Of a stretch of 64,000 nt of DNA, positions 7,393 through 18,094 are shown piece by piece. Position 1 is the stretch's first letter; each line of letters starts with the position of its first letter. The stretch is taken from NCBI RefSeq assembly GCF_003987175.1, contig NZ_PIPM01000002.1, positions 124,001 through 188,000 on the forward strand. The letters run 5' to 3'. The notes under the pieces are model-generated. The model was not told where the DNA came from, searched no databases, and worked only from the letters and a program-made list of their open reading frames with translations. The DNA is from Aliidiomarina sanyensis (GTDB lineage Bacteria > Pseudomonadota > Gammaproteobacteria > Enterobacterales > Alteromonadaceae). The position numbers and the translations under genes are program-made.

Positions 7393-9411
7393 ATGCAGTT
7401 AAATCCCCAGCAACAAGAGGCCGTGCATTACATCGGCGGTCCGATGCTCGTGCTGGCGGGAGCAGGCAGTGGAAAGACCCGCGTGATTACAGAAAAAATT
7501 GCCTATTTGATTGGGCAAGCAGGTTATTTACCAAAACATATCGCCGCCGTTACGTTCACCAACAAAGCGGCCCGCGAAATGCGGGAGCGTATCCATCAAC
7601 GGGTCGGTCGCAAACACTGTCGTGGTTTGCGCGTTTCAACGTTCCACACGCTCGGGTTGGACATGATTCGTCGAGAGACAAGCCTACTTGGTCTCAAGCC
7701 AGGCTTTTCGCTTTTTGATGATCAAGATACATTTGCGCTGTTAAACGCACTGAGCGAAGACACCTTGCAGGGTGACAAACAACAACTGCAACTTCTGCAA
7801 AGCCGAATTGGGCAATGGAAAAATGCAATGCTGCTTCCGGAGCAGGTCAAGCCCGATCCTGAGCGCCCCGACGACATCTTATTTGCAGCTTTATATGAAC
7901 GGTATCAGCGCCAGCTCAAAGCGTGCAATGCACTCGATTTTGACGACCTCATTCTACTTCCGACGCTTCTTTTGAAACGTTCAACCGATGTCCGACTGCG
8001 TTGGCAACAGCGAATTCGTTACCTCTTGGTGGACGAATACCAAGATACCAACTCGAGCCAGTATGAATTAGTTCGCTTATTGGTCGGTGAACGTGCTCGA
8101 TTTACCGTGGTGGGTGACGATGATCAAAGTATCTATTCATGGCGCGGGGCGCAGCCCGAGAACTTGGCTCTCTTGCAGGCCCACTTCCCAACCCTGCGCG
8201 TGATAAAATTAGAACAAAACTATCGCTCCGTCGGGCGCATCCTTAAATCGGCGAACATTTTAATTGCCAATAATCCCCACGTATTCGAGAAAAAGCTGTT
8301 CTCGGTGATGGAGTATGGGGAGCCGCTTCGCGTAATTTTCGGTAAAAACGAAGAGAACGAAGCGGAACGTGTTGTGGCAGAGATTGTCCGAGAGCGCTTT
8401 TTAAATAATACCCGCTACGGCGACTATGCCATCCTCTATCGAGGAAATCATCAAGCGCGCATTTTCGAAAAAGCGCTTATGAATAATCGCATTCCCTACA
8501 AAATCACCGGGGGCCAATCGTTTTTTGCCCGCGCGGAGATAAAGGATGTGATGGCCTATCTGCGCCTGGTCGTTAATCCGGACGACGACAATGCGCTGCT
8601 GCGGATTATCAATACACCGCGGCGCGGAATTGGTCCGAATACCATCGAGCGAATTGGCCAGTTCGCCTTTCAAGAGAATATCAGTCTGTTTGCGGCCTGC
8701 CAGCACTCTGGCCTTCGTACCGTTCTCGCTACCCGTGCCTATGCCGACGTGCAAGCGTTTGTGGCCATGATCTCGGTGTGTGCACGGGAGTCGGATGGTG
8801 GAGCCGAGCACGCAACACAAGCCGTGAAGCAATTACTTCAAGATATTCATTTTGAGGACTGGCTATACGAAACAAGCGGAAGCCCGACCGCCGCTGAGAT
8901 GCGTATCAAAAATGTGAATGAGCTCTACCGGTGGGTGAGCGATATGTTGATGGGAAGTCCCGAAAACGAAGCGATGACCCTTGAGCAAGTGGTCAATCGT
9001 TTGGTTCTGCGCGACATGCTCTCGCGCCAAGAAGATGAATCTCTTGATGACCAGGTTCAGTTAATGACCCTACACGCCAGCAAAGGCCTTGAATTTCCCT
9101 ACGTCTTTTTGGTGGGCATGGAAGAGGGACTCCTGCCTCACCAGACGAGCATCGACAATGATGATATCGAGGAAGAACGTCGCCTTGCGTACGTTGGTAT
9201 TACCCGAGCGCAGCAAAAACTCACATTTACGTTGGCACGCGAGCGCCGGCAATATGGTGAAGTCATTCGCCCTGAAGTGAGTCGTTTTTTGATGGAGTTA
9301 CCGCAAGACGATATTTCGTGGGAAGATAAAAAGAAAGTGGTGACTGCTGAGGAAAAACAAGAGCGCAATGCGGCTAACGTGGCTCGCCTAAGGGAAATGC
9401 TGCGACGGTAA
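7393..9411 (+). CDS. rep: ATP-dependent DNA helicase Rep
   Basis: A 672-residue superfamily 1A 3'-5' DNA helicase, nearly the same length as E. coli Rep and close to it throughout. Visible motifs: Q motif LNPQQQEAV, Walker A AGAGSGKT, motif Ia [10 protein letters not shown], motif [12 protein letters not shown], motif [18 protein letters not shown], motif IV LEQNYRS, motif [14 protein letters not shown] and motif VI VGITRAQ. Rep removes proteins ahead of the replication fork and helps it restart. It is monocistronic. Its last 38 bases overlap the end of the GGDEF-EAL gene on the opposite strand, leaving no room for a separate terminator. Confidence 0.96.
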   Translation: MQLNPQQQEAVHYIGGPMLVLAGAGSGKTRVITEKIAYLIGQAGYLPKHIAAVTFTNKAAREMRERIHQRVGRKHCRGLRVSTFHTLGLDMIRRETSLLGLKPGFSLFDDQDTFALLNALSEDTLQGDKQQLQLLQSRIGQWKNAMLLPEQVKPDPERPDDILFAALYERYQRQLKACNALDFDDLILLPTLLLKRSTDVRLRWQQRIRYLLVDEYQDTNSSQYELVRLLVGERARFTVVGDDDQSIYSWRGAQPENLALLQAHFPTLRVIKLEQNYRSVGRILKSANILIANNPHVFEKKLFSVMEYGEPLRVIFGKNEENEAERVVAEIVRERFLNNTRYGDYAILYRGNHQARIFEKALMNNRIPYKITGGQSFFARAEIKDVMAYLRLVVNPDDDNALLRIINTPRRGIGPNTIERIGQFAFQENISLFAACQHSGLRTVLATRAYADVQAFVAMISVCARESDGGAEHATQAVKQLLQDIHFEDWLYETSGSPTAAEMRIKNVNELYRWVSDMLMGSPENEAMTLEQVVNRLVLRDMLSRQEDESLDDQVQLMTLHASKGLEFPYVFLVGMEEGLLPHQTSIDNDDIEEERRLAYVGITRAQQKLTFTLARERRQYGEVIRPEVSRFLMELPQDDISWEDKKKVVTAEEKQERNAANVARLREMLRR

Positions 9412-12007
9412 TTTTGTTCGCTTTTGCTTGTTTGATCATATCCCCTGCCGCCATGGGACCCGTTTCAAACACTAAATTACCCTGTCCCGCTTTCACCCCA
9501 AGCTCGAACAGCCATTCCCGTTGCTCATCACTTTCGATCCCTTCAGCAGTCAGCTCAATCGAGAGTTCTTGGCAGAGGGTCACAATATGGCGCACCATCG
9601 CTCGCGCACGCTCTTTACGCGGAACCTGCGCCACGAAACGGCTATCAAGCTTCACGAAGTCGAAGGGGTAGTTGTACAGGAAGTGCAACGGCCCTGTTCC
9701 GCGCCCGAAATCATCGAGGGCAAGCTTAAAGCCAAATTCTTTGAGCTTTCTGAGGCTTGCAAGAATGCGACGCGGATCATGCTGCTGCAGTGACTCTTCA
9801 TCGAACTCAAGGACCAACAGGCCCGCTGGCACTTTCGCATTTTCGACAATTTCGGTCAGGCTCTGAATATGGCGAGGACGCATCAAGTGCTGCGTACACA
9901 GATTTAAATGCACAGGTTTGGGGTTATGTCCGGCTTTGCGCACCTCGGCTAGCAGGCGACAACTCTCCTCGAGAACCCATTGATCAATCTCAATAATCGC
10001 ACCGGATCGCTCTGCCATCAGCATGAAGTCAGAAGGCATCACAATCGTCTCACCGCGCTGCCAACGCACCAAGACTTCATTTCCAACAATCGCATTTGAT
10101 TGCATGTCCCAAATGGGCTGATACCACAAGCGGAAATCTCGTTGCGCTCGGGCACTGCGTAACGCGGCCTCTTGATTAAGTGCATCGACCAAGCCACTTC
10201 GGATCGTCTCATCAAAGACCACAAATCGGCCCCGACCGAGATTTTTCGCTTCATACATGGCGGCATCCGCATCGCGTAATAGGCGATCTGCGCTATCTTC
10301 TTCTCCACGGCTTGTGGCAATTCCAATACTCGCCCCAGAGAGGTGCTCTTGCCCTTCAAGAACAAAGGGCTCCTTCATGACATCGATGATGCGTGCTGCG
10401 ACATCTTTGGCGTCATCAATTTGCTGAATCGGATCTAAAAGAATGACGAATTCGTCACCACCTAAGCGCGCGAGGAAATCTTCTTCGCGGATGGCGTTGT
10501 GGAGACGCCGACTGACTTCGAGCAAAAAGTGATCACCTGCCGAATGCCCAAGAGTGTCATTGATATTTTTAAAGCGATCGAGATCCACGAAAAGTAATGC
10601 GCAGTTTTCTTTCGGGTTGCGTTTTTGCCGCGCAATGGCACAGTTCACACGTTCAGTGAACATGGCCCGGTTCGGTAAACCGGTCAGGTTGTCGTGATGC
10701 GCATCATGATACAACCGAGCTTCGATATCCTTTCTGCGCTCAATCTCTTCGACAAGTTCTTCTGTTCGCTCCGCGATACGTTTTTCCAAGAATTGGTTCG
10801 CTTTGGCGAGCTGGTCTGCTGCACGGCGCCGCTCTATTGCCACTGAGACGTGGTGGGCAACAAAATTTAAGAGCTCTAAGTCCTCACGGACAAATGCGCG
10901 ATCACTCCGATAGGTTTGTGTGGCAATGACACCAAAAATCTTGCCATCCATCATCAAGGGTGAGCCGAGCCATTGATACGCCAATTTTCCTCGATTCTCG
11001 GAGAGGACGACATCACCCCTTTTTACCAGCGCGTTGCGCGTGGGCTCATCGACAAAGGCTGGCTTTTTCTGCCGAAGAACATACTCGGTCAGCCCTTTTT
11101 GCAAGCTACGTTGACGTGCTTGGAAGCCGCTTTCATCGGCATAATACGGGAAATATACTTGCTGACGGTTCTCCGTCAGCAAAGCGATATAAAAGTTGTC
11201 TGCTTGTACAAGTTTCGAGACTTCAATATGCAGCCGTCGGTAAAAACTCTGCATATCTTCTGCGGTATTCGTCAATTCTGAGATCGAGTAAAGCACCGCG
11301 TTCTGACGCTCGGCTTTTTCCCGTTCAATAATCTCGCTACGCAGGTCTTCGTTCGACTTTTGCAATTCTGCGGTTCGTTTTCTCACTTCTTGCTCAAGGT
11401 ATTCCCGATGACGGAATCGCTCAAGCGCGTTCACAACGTGTTGTGAAACGAACATAAGGAGCTCGAGGTCCTCAGCACGATAGCGAACATCTTCCTCGTA
11501 GCTTTGCACGACCATGGCACCAATCAAGGTGTCATTTGCAATCAACGGGACACCGAGCCAATCGATCGGAAGTGATCCGAGGAAATTCACTTCGCCGGTC
11601 TCAACGAGGTGTTCAATCTCTTCTTTTGTGCACAACATAGGCTCACCGGTCCGAAGGATATATCCGGTGATGCCACGCATCAGCGCCTCAGCAGGCACCT
11701 CATCAATGAGCGTGACGTCATCATACTGATCAACAAAATATGGGAATCGGAAGCTGTCTCTGCTCTCCGTGTAAAGGCAGATGTAGAAGTTCTTGGCCGA
11801 CATAAGCTGGCCAATGATGCGGTGGACCGAATGATAAATCTGGTCCATGTTTTGTGCAGATGAGGCAAGTTCAGAAATACGAAAAAGTGCCTGCTGAACA
11901 ACTTCAGCCTGCCTGTATTTCTGGGTTAACGCTTTTAAACGCTTCACGACTTTTTCAAGTCGTTTCACCTTCAATGCGTCTTCATTTTCCCGCGAAATCG
12001 TGCTCAC
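9374..12007 (-). CDS. GAF-GAF-GGDEF-EAL cyclic-di-GMP enzyme
   Basis: A cytoplasmic c-di-GMP turnover protein of about 877 residues. I choose GTG 12007, which has GGAGGG about 10 bases upstream; a TTG at 12025 overlaps that RBS and is less likely. Domains in order: short coiled coil, GAF (about 40-200), coiled coil, second GAF (about 240-405), coiled coil, GGDEF (about 440-600) with intact ARLGGDEF, and EAL (about 620-865). The EAL signature reads EVL (GNEVLVRW); the metal-binding Glu, the Asn in LNL, the DDFG pair and EGIES are kept, so hydrolysis is possible. There is no membrane segment, so the GAF domains probably sense a cytoplasmic ligand. The 3' end overlaps rep tail to tail. Confidence 0.9.
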   Translation of the reverse strand: MSTISRENEDALKVKRLEKVVKRLKALTQKYRQAEVVQQALFRISELASSAQNMDQIYHSVHRIIGQLMSAKNFYICLYTESRDSFRFPYFVDQYDDVTLIDEVPAEALMRGITGYILRTGEPMLCTKEEIEHLVETGEVNFLGSLPIDWLGVPLIANDTLIGAMVVQSYEEDVRYRAEDLELLMFVSQHVVNALERFRHREYLEQEVRKRTAELQKSNEDLRSEIIEREKAERQNAVLYSISELTNTAEDMQSFYRRLHIEVSKLVQADNFYIALLTENRQQVYFPYYADESGFQARQRSLQKGLTEYVLRQKKPAFVDEPTRNALVKRGDVVLSENRGKLAYQWLGSPLMMDGKIFGVIATQTYRSDRAFVREDLELLNFVAHHVSVAIERRRAADQLAKANQFLEKRIAERTEELVEEIERRKDIEARLYHDAHHDNLTGLPNRAMFTERVNCAIARQKRNPKENCALLFVDLDRFKNINDTLGHSAGDHFLLEVSRRLHNAIREEDFLARLGGDEFVILLDPIQQIDDAKDVAARIIDVMKEPFVLEGQEHLSGASIGIATSRGEEDSADRLLRDADAAMYEAKNLGRGRFVVFDETIRSGLVDALNQEAALRSARAQRDFRLWYQPIWDMQSNAIVGNEVLVRWQRGETIVMPSDFMLMAERSGAIIEIDQWVLEESCRLLAEVRKAGHNPKPVHLNLCTQHLMRPRHIQSLTEIVENAKVPAGLLVLEFDEESLQQHDPRRILASLRKLKEFGFKLALDDFGRGTGPLHFLYNYPFDFVKLDSRFVAQVPRKERARAMVRHIVTLCQELSIELTAEGIESDEQREWLFELGVKAGQGNLVFETGPMAAGDMIKQAKANKITVAAFPLGEPR

Positions 12008-12221
12008 CCGTGAGCATCCCTCCAACAGCCCTATGTCTAATTCAGCTTTCCTTGGACCTGAGACATCCTGACATCCTACTGAAAAGTAAGGGTTTCCCCT
12101 CTAGACAATCATCAGACTTATTTGTTGTTATGTTGTTATTTTTTTGAATTTGTTGAGTATACGACGTAAATCATAGGTTGAAAAGCAATCAATCATGAGA
12201 AATTGTGATTTTCAATAACAA

Positions 12222-12249
12222 AAAAAGCCACTCGGGTGAGTGGCTTTTT
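12222..12249. terminator. Rho-independent terminator after cytochrome c5 gene
   Basis: A perfect 12-bp stem (AAAAAGCCACTC / GAGTGGCTTTTT) around a 4-base loop, 15 bases downstream of the cytochrome stop on the minus strand. A and T runs on both sides allow bidirectional action. Confidence 0.9.
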
Positions 12250-12264
12250 GCTCGCTCTTTCAAA

Positions 12265-12690
12265 TTAGAGCTCGGCGATCATGAACTCAATCGCTGCTTC
12301 AATCTCTTCATCGGTACAACGGGCACAGCCACCGCGCGGAGGCATTGCGTTGAACCCGTTGATTGAATGCTCCAGTAACACATCCATGCCTTGCGCTAAA
12401 CGATCAGTCCAATCTTCGGCGACGTTCTTGCGCGGCGCACCGAGTACTCCGCCCGTATGGCAGGCTGCACAGGCTTGATTGTATACCTGCTCGCCCGAAC
12501 GTGCTTCGCTCGCTGCGGCTTGTTGTTGAGTTTCTGTCCCAGCAATCCGTACTTTCATGGTCGGCTGGATACGTTCAGCAATTGCTTCACGTGACATATC
12601 TTGGGTGATTGCCATTACGCTGCCGGCAATCGCGACACCGGCAACAACGGCCAGTACTTGTTTCCACTTAAGTTGCTTTACAAACTTCAC
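12265..12690 (-). CDS. Cytochrome c5 family protein
   Basis: A 141-residue periplasmic or membrane-anchored monohaem c-type cytochrome. An N-terminal hydrophobic segment (about 11-28) can be a signal anchor. The haem-binding motif is C74-A-A-C77-H78, and the sixth ligand is probably Met116 in NAMPPRGG. The nearby CARC pair (122 and 125) matches the disulfide typical of the c5 family. Such proteins shuttle electrons in respiration. It is monocistronic and closed by the strong hairpin at 12222-12249. Family call is firm; the redox partners cannot be read from here. Confidence 0.88.
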   Translation of the reverse strand: MKFVKQLKWKQVLAVVAGVAIAGSVMAITQDMSREAIAERIQPTMKVRIAGTETQQQAAASEARSGEQVYNQACAACHTGGVLGAPRKNVAEDWTDRLAQGMDVLLEHSINGFNAMPPRGGCARCTDEEIEAAIEFMIAEL

Positions 12691-12806
12691 GGCTTTCTCC
12701 TGACTGATTCAGTGCCAAACTTGAAATCGGTTGCTGAAATTCTGCCCCGATTATAACGAGAAATTCGGTTCCATGAAACTGCTGTCTGCGGGGTTCACTC
12801 AGAAGC

Positions 12807-12839
12807 AGTGTATCTTTACTCACTGTGATACACTTTTTT
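12807..12839 (+). promoter_or_regulatory. Terminator-like hairpin in the dinB leader
   Basis: AGTGTATC (12807-12814) pairs with GATACACT (12827-12834) around a 12-base loop, immediately followed by six T residues. It lies about 30 bases before the likely dinB start and no plus-strand gene precedes it, so it would act as an attenuator or operator rather than as the end of another gene. An alternative pairing CAGTG / CACTG exists inside it. It does not match the CTG-N10-CAG form of an enterobacterial LexA box. Confidence 0.35.
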
Positions 12840-12868
12840 CTCGTCTTTTAATACGGATTTCTTGCCGC

Positions 12869-13942
12869 TTGGTTCACTCTGACAACCGTAAAATAGCTCT
12901 TTTAGACCTCGACGCCTTCTTTGCAGCAGTCGAGGTAATCAAAGATCCAAGTCTTGCTAAACGCCCGTTTGCAGTCGGTGGTGGAGGTGAGCGTGGCGTG
13001 GTGGCAACGGCAAATTATCACGCACGACAATATGGGGTCCGCAGTGCCATGCCGGGCCATCAAGCACGTCGATTATGCCCTGATCTGCATTTTGTAAAAC
13101 CGGACATGCCCGCCTACAAAGCAATGTCAAAACAAGTACTGGCAATTCTTTCTGAGTATACCTCGTTGGTGGAGCCTGCTTCGATTGACGAGTTCTATCT
13201 TGATCTCACCGATAATACCGCGTTTAAAGGAAGCGCAAGCCTCACGATGGAGGCGATTCGGGCGGAGCTTCGGGCGCTTGGTGTCTCAGGGTCTGCTGGC
13301 ATTTCATGCCAGAAAATGGTCGCAAAAATAGCCTCTGAAGAACGTAAACCTGACGGTCAATTTGTCGTCGCACCGGATCAAATTGTCGAGTATCTCGCCA
13401 CCTTATCGCTGCGCCGTATCCCCGGTGTCGGCCCAAAGAGCCAAGAACGACTTCAGGCTGCTGGCTTTCGAAACGTGGCCGATATCCAGCAAGCGGATGT
13501 TGCCAAACTCCAGCGATTGCTTGGGGATCACGCGGGATATTTGCTCTTTCAACGGTGTAGTGGCATTGATGAACGTCCCGTTTCCATCAGCCGGATGCGC
13601 AAACAAGTCAGTGTGGAATCCACGCTGCATCGTGACTTTACCCACGTAAAACATGCAGAGCATTTTTTAGAGACCAGCCTACTGCCTTCTCTGAAGAAAA
13701 GGCTCGGACAAGCCCGCTGGCAAGACGTGAAAGCCAAGGGCCAAACCGTCAAGCTCAAGTTCAGTGACTTTACCCAAACAACCGTGAGCCGCGTGAGCAA
13801 CCGCGTTTCACCGTCGCTGTTTTATCAACTTCTGCACGAAGCATGGCCGCGCGCCGAGCACCGAAGTGTGCGTCTGATTGGCGTTGGGATTACTCTTCCA
13901 GACCCAGATGAGAATCGACAGCTCGAATTGGAGTTGGAATAA
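12869..13942 (+). CDS. dinB: DNA polymerase IV (Y-family translesion polymerase)
   Basis: Error-prone polymerase that extends past damaged bases. The catalytic carboxylates are present: LLDLDAFFAAVE (with the steric-gate aromatic) and PASIDEFYLDLT. The helix-hairpin-helix LRRIPGVGPKSQERL and the little-finger domain follow, and the C-terminal QLELEL fits a beta-clamp binding motif. The frame is open back to 12731, but the family start lies a few residues before the first Asp, so I place it at TTG 12869, giving MVHSDNRKIALLDLD. No clear RBS supports this; ATG 12773 is an alternative that adds 32 unusual residues. The last 53 bases overlap the S46 peptidase gene on the other strand. Family certain, start uncertain. 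Confidence 0.88.
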   Translation: MVHSDNRKIALLDLDAFFAAVEVIKDPSLAKRPFAVGGGGERGVVATANYHARQYGVRSAMPGHQARRLCPDLHFVKPDMPAYKAMSKQVLAILSEYTSLVEPASIDEFYLDLTDNTAFKGSASLTMEAIRAELRALGVSGSAGISCQKMVAKIASEERKPDGQFVVAPDQIVEYLATLSLRRIPGVGPKSQERLQAAGFRNVADIQQADVAKLQRLLGDHAGYLLFQRCSGIDERPVSISRMRKQVSVESTLHRDFTHVKHAEHFLETSLLPSLKKRLGQARWQDVKAKGQTVKLKFSDFTQTTVSRVSNRVSPSLFYQLLHEAWPRAEHRSVRLIGVGITLPDPDENRQLELELE

Positions 13943-16106
13943 TCGGTCGGTCCCCCAACGAGCAGGTCATATCCGTTTCGGAGAACTGCAGCTCATCGAG
14001 AAGTTCTTGCGCTTGATATACGTACCGTAAGAGCCACAGCAAAAAGCGAACATCCGCATGAATCAAGCGATGTCGTTCTTCTTTGAACATCCAGTCACTA
14101 AGAATGCCATCGGTTGTACTATCAAAAACAAGCCCTATCAGCTCTCCCCGGCTATTCACCGTGGGGCTACCCGAACTTCCGCCCGTCCCATCGGCCGTAG
14201 ATAAGAAATTTACGGTCAAGGCCTCAGGACTGATCGCCAAACACCCTGCTCCATGAACCGATGCGGCGGCGAACATACTAAAAGGAAGCGTATAGCGAGG
14301 CTCGCTTCCGGATATCTGCAACAGCGAAGCCAAGGTCGTTTGCGCCTCGTTGTCACTATACCCTGCGACAACACCCGTACTCAGTCGGTAGGTGCGATTC
14401 GCGTTGTCGGGAAGTCGCCGCCCTTCACTCCGCGCCTGACGTCGAAATGCGTCCATCACGATGGAGCGGGCTTGCTGCTCTTGTCCGCGCAACTCACGTT
14501 CTCGCGTGTCCCACTCAAGCCGCTCTTCCGCAGAGTTCATCGCAAACTGTAACCAGGGGTCATGCGAACGGCGCATCTCTGAAAGTGGTGTCCGCATCCA
14601 CTGTTCAACAACCTCTACCTGATTCAACGAGGATTGCGCGTACAAGGCCTCCACACGGTCACGGATTTTTGCCTCATCATCTGCCTCGTCAAGCTGAAAG
14701 AATCGCCGAACAAATGGAATTTGTTGGTCATCAGGCAATGTTTGATGACGCATAAGCAGGTCGACCAACAGCGCTTTCTCAACATCGGCATCGAACTGTC
14801 GAATCTGGCCCACCAACTGGGCCCGTAGCGCGGGCACCTGCTGAGCCTGAAATCCACGCGTGCGTCGCTCTTCAGGACGATTTGATTCCTGAGCAAGCCG
14901 ATACAGTCGTTGAGCTATCACCGGAAGCTGGAGTTCTTGAAAGAACGACCACCAGGTTTGTTGTGCCAAAGTCTGCCGGCGCAGGGCGAGCGTTCGTTCT
15001 ACTTGATCAAGGCCGGAACGATAGCGGTCACGTTGATCACTTGATTCAAGTTGCTCTATCCAGGACCGTAATTGTGCCTCTTGCGCTGCGCTCTCTGAGA
15101 AAAACTGATGCCGCTCCGCTGCGTCCAACATCCCCAAAAAATTTTGCCGACGATTCCCCCACCGCATCAGCGCGGGTGAGTAACGCAAAATACGTTCTGG
15201 GTATTGCTCTGAGAGTTCCAGAACAATGTCTTCAAATGCCTGTAAATACTCAATTGCTGCGGGATAGAATTGCTCAAGTGCAAGACGCGCTTCCTTCTCG
15301 AGCCGATAACGTTGGGTCAGTCCAGGAAACCCTGCGGTAAATACCGGCTCACCAACATCAGGAGCGGCCGATGATAACGGCAACCAATGGGTGGGTCGCA
15401 CCGGTTCGCCATCCTGATTGTAGACTCGCAGAAGCGCAAGATCCGCACTATGACGCGGCCACTGCCAGTTATCTTCAACGCCACCAAAATACCCGACATC
15501 TTCGGGCGGCGCCCAGACAAGTGTGACGCGCGGGAATATATAATCACGGACCAGCAGATAACCAATCCCATCATATTGCTCAACCACGCGACAGCGGATC
15601 TGCGGCGCATTTTCACAGCGGCGCAAAATTTCATTGCGATTGTTCGCTATCAGGTCAAAACGAGCGCGCCCCGTGACACGATCCGTGACGCCTTGCAAAA
15701 CGTCTTGGGTCACTTCGGTCCGACTGAGGGTTTGTGCCACAACAAAGTCTGCAGGCGCTAGCAACTCGAGCTCTTGCGTTAAGGCTAGATATCCTGTTTC
15801 AAGAAAATTGTTTTCAAGGGTTGAGCGGTACTGCAGTAAATCGACAATACAGTGATGGTTGGTGAGCACGAGACCCTGTTCGGAGATAAAGGTACCGGAA
15901 CATCCACCGACTTTGAGGACCGCAGAGGCGTGAGGTTGAATTGGCCAGTCCGGTTTTTGCTCGGGAAGCCAGAGCCCTTCGCGACTTTGCGCGGAAGATG
16001 AAGCAACCACCCACAGACACACACAGAATAGCCAACCAAGCCCTATTCGCTTGGAGCGCTGAATGGATAACTGCTCTTGACTGACACCGATAACCGCTCT
16101 GGACAC
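13890..16106 (-). CDS. S46 family dipeptidyl-peptidase, exported
   Basis: A 738-residue serine exopeptidase of family S46 (DPP7/DPP11 type) that removes dipeptides from oligopeptides in the periplasm. GTG 16106 is the likely start; a hydrophobic signal segment spans about residues 21-39, ending ASSSAQS. The chymotrypsin-like halves contain LTNHHC with catalytic His85 and TGGSSGSP with nucleophile Ser645. Eighteen residues after the serine, where DPP7 has Gly673 (hydrophobic P1) and DPP11 has Arg673 (acidic P1), this protein has Ser663 in LVFDSTTDG, so its P1 preference may differ. S46 enzymes supply dipeptides to asaccharolytic bacteria. The gene overlaps dinB tail to tail by 53 bases. Confidence 0.9.
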   Translation of the reverse strand: MSRAVIGVSQEQLSIQRSKRIGLGWLFCVCLWVVASSSAQSREGLWLPEQKPDWPIQPHASAVLKVGGCSGTFISEQGLVLTNHHCIVDLLQYRSTLENNFLETGYLALTQELELLAPADFVVAQTLSRTEVTQDVLQGVTDRVTGRARFDLIANNRNEILRRCENAPQIRCRVVEQYDGIGYLLVRDYIFPRVTLVWAPPEDVGYFGGVEDNWQWPRHSADLALLRVYNQDGEPVRPTHWLPLSSAAPDVGEPVFTAGFPGLTQRYRLEKEARLALEQFYPAAIEYLQAFEDIVLELSEQYPERILRYSPALMRWGNRRQNFLGMLDAAERHQFFSESAAQEAQLRSWIEQLESSDQRDRYRSGLDQVERTLALRRQTLAQQTWWSFFQELQLPVIAQRLYRLAQESNRPEERRTRGFQAQQVPALRAQLVGQIRQFDADVEKALLVDLLMRHQTLPDDQQIPFVRRFFQLDEADDEAKIRDRVEALYAQSSLNQVEVVEQWMRTPLSEMRRSHDPWLQFAMNSAEERLEWDTRERELRGQEQQARSIVMDAFRRQARSEGRRLPDNANRTYRLSTGVVAGYSDNEAQTTLASLLQISGSEPRYTLPFSMFAAASVHGAGCLAISPEALTVNFLSTADGTGGSSGSPTVNSRGELIGLVFDSTTDGILSDWMFKEERHRLIHADVRFLLWLLRYVYQAQELLDELQFSETDMTCSLGDRPIIPTPIRAVDSHLGLEE

Positions 16107-16340
16107 CCTCGAACCTCATATTGCTCCGCGGGCACTTCAACGCGGATTCCATATAGTGTACGCAAATTAAGCATTTTTGGAGACAAATATTACACTTCTT
16201 TAAAGATACGCTCTGTATTTCTGTATGCGGATTGTCCTGTTTTCTGCTACAATCCGCGCCTTTCAGAATTCCGGTCATCGCAGTGACTGTACCTGCGATG
16301 GCGAATCACCGTTCACTTAAAAATGCCGGGAGAAACGTTC

Positions 16341-16835
16341 ATGGCTTCGGTTCTTATTCTGATGGGGTCAACATCTGATTGGCCTGTCATGCAGGCAGCA
16401 GCGCGCATGCTCGATAGCCTCGGGGTCTCTTGGGAGGCGCGAGTTGTCTCTGCGCACCGGACACCAGACCTCCTGCCGACCACCATGCAAGAAGCCGAAC
16501 AAAATGATGTCCGCGTCGTGATAGCGGGTGCCGGTGGTGCCGCGCACCTTCCTGGCATGCTCGCCGCATTTACTCACCTCCCCGTATTTGGTGTTCCTGT
16601 CCCGAGCAAACAGCTCAAGGGGCTAGATAGCTTGCTATCCATTGTTCAGATGCCAAAAGGGGTCGCGGTTGGAACACTCGCTATCGGAGAAGCAGGCGCG
16701 GCTAACGCAGGGCTTCTGGCCGCACAGGTCATTGCCACCACCGAACCAGCGGTACGCGACAAGGTGATTGCATTTCGGGCGACACAACGTGACACCGTCC
16801 TCACCAACAGTAAATTGGATCTCGATTCTTTATGA
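16341..16835 (+). CDS. purE: N5-carboxyaminoimidazole ribonucleotide mutase
   Basis: Class I PurE, which converts N5-CAIR to CAIR in de novo purine synthesis. The ATG at 16341 has GGGAG at 16328-16332, and [15 protein letters not shown] matches the family start; an ATG at 16323 is less likely. Visible motifs are [19 protein letters not shown] with the catalytic His, [12 protein letters not shown] and [22 protein letters not shown]. About 164 residues, normal length. Its stop overlaps the purK start by 4 bases (ATGA), so the two are translationally coupled, as expected for enzymes acting in sequence. Confidence 0.95.
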   Translation: MASVLILMGSTSDWPVMQAAARMLDSLGVSWEARVVSAHRTPDLLPTTMQEAEQNDVRVVIAGAGGAAHLPGMLAAFTHLPVFGVPVPSKQLKGLDSLLSIVQMPKGVAVGTLAIGEAGAANAGLLAAQVIATTEPAVRDKVIAFRATQRDTVLTNSKLDLDSL

Positions 16836-17923
16836 AAATAGTCATCCTTGGGAACGGTCAACTTGGGCAAATGCTGGCTCAGGCAACGATTCGTTTAGGG
16901 CATGAATGTTTACTCATCAACACGCGTACCGACCAGGTGATGCCGGCCGGTGCCCACGTCCCTCTTGAACTGAGCGTAGCTGAAGCGATGCAGTGGGCCG
17001 ATGTGGTAAGTTGGGAACATGAGCAGTTGGATCCGAACCATGTTGCCTTGGCCGCTGATAAATTACTGACCGATCCCGCTAAAATTCTACCATTGACTCA
17101 TCGCCAACTCGAAAAGCAGCTTTGCGATGATCTTGCCATTGCGACGGCACCTTGGGTTGCCTTCGACACGACCGAACAATTTGAAAACGCCCTACAACAG
17201 TGGCAAGGCAAAGCAGTGATCAAAGCTGCCAGTGGAGGCTACGACGGCAAAAGCCAATGGCGCTACGACCCCGCTGCAGGACAGAAGGTAACAGACCTCT
17301 CTGCAACCGCAGGAAAGCAGCCGGGTATTATTGAGGCGATGATTCCATTTCATTGCGAAGTGTCCCTGGTCGGTGCACGCGCGGCTGATGGTCGAATTCA
17401 ATGCTATCCGCTCGTCGAGAATGTGCACGACCGCGGCATTCTAAGCCACACCTTTGCCGGTTTATCCGATTTCCCAAGCCACTTGCAACAAGAAGCAGAA
17501 ACGGCGTTTTGTGCAGTGACTGAGCAGCTTGGTTATGTCGGAACCCTTGCGATTGAGTTCTTCGTCGTTGGACAGGGTGCCACAGCAAAGCTGTTGGTCA
17601 ATGAAATTGCGCCACGGGTTCACAACTCAGGCCACTGGACTATGCAAGGATGCAACGTCAGTCAGTTTGCCCTCCACGTGCGCGCGCTTACCAACATGCC
17701 GTTTGCGCCTTTCGTGGTTCAACCGAGCCTGATGGTCAATGTCATTGGCGTCGATGCGATTCCAGATACGCTCTGGGCAGATGCCCAAGCCGCGCCATTC
17801 TGGTATGGCAAAGACGCTCGCCCTGGCCGCAAAGTGGGGCATGTGAATTTTCACGTGAGTGATCGCCAAAGTGCCGAAGCACTCGCCCGAACGTGGGCGC
17901 CACAACTTCAGAAGCTAGCCTAA
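16832..17923 (+). CDS. purK: N5-carboxyaminoimidazole ribonucleotide synthase
   Basis: ATP-grasp enzyme that carboxylates AIR with bicarbonate to make N5-CAIR, the substrate of PurE. The product starts [15 protein letters not shown], a typical dinucleotide-like N-terminal fold, and continues with the ATP-grasp elements [30 protein letters not shown] and [15 protein letters not shown]. 363 residues, normal length. It is the second and last gene of purEK and ends at a clear terminator (17934-17961). Confidence 0.95.
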   Translation: MKIVILGNGQLGQMLAQATIRLGHECLLINTRTDQVMPAGAHVPLELSVAEAMQWADVVSWEHEQLDPNHVALAADKLLTDPAKILPLTHRQLEKQLCDDLAIATAPWVAFDTTEQFENALQQWQGKAVIKAASGGYDGKSQWRYDPAAGQKVTDLSATAGKQPGIIEAMIPFHCEVSLVGARAADGRIQCYPLVENVHDRGILSHTFAGLSDFPSHLQQEAETAFCAVTEQLGYVGTLAIEFFVVGQGATAKLLVNEIAPRVHNSGHWTMQGCNVSQFALHVRALTNMPFAPFVVQPSLMVNVIGVDAIPDTLWADAQAAPFWYGKDARPGRKVGHVNFHVSDRQSAEALARTWAPQLQKLA

Positions 17924-17933
17924 TGTCGTGCGT

Positions 17934-17961
17934 AGGGTCCTGATTACAGGACCCTTTTTTT
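17934..17961 (+). terminator. Rho-independent terminator after purEK
   Basis: A 9-bp perfect stem (AGGGTCCTG / CAGGACCCT) with loop ATTA and a run of seven T residues, 11 bases after the purK stop. Textbook intrinsic terminator on the plus strand. Confidence 0.92.
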
Positions 17962-18094
17962 ATCTCCCTTGGGCGAATATCTGGCCCACATTCCCCCATA
18001 CACTACGAACTGAGAAGTCCATGAATCCCCATGAAGAGTGGAGTCTCGCTTTCGGTTTGCCTATCATGAAGGTAATTCAAAACCGGAGATGTTT

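Noticed and set aside
12003-12018. Leader peptide gene (MLTGEH...) overlapping the start of the GAF-GGDEF-EAL gene
   Set aside because: It uses the same RBS as the main gene, has 11 codons and no features of an attenuation peptide; better explained as an out-of-frame ATG.
12806-12833. LexA box in front of dinB
   Set aside because: The inverted repeat is AGTGTATC / GATACACT with a 12-base loop; it does not fit CTG-N10-CAG, and the T run suggests a hairpin instead.
16155-16180. PurR operator upstream of purE
   Set aside because: ACGCAAAT is half of the E. coli PurR site, but the second half (TTTGCGT-like) is missing.
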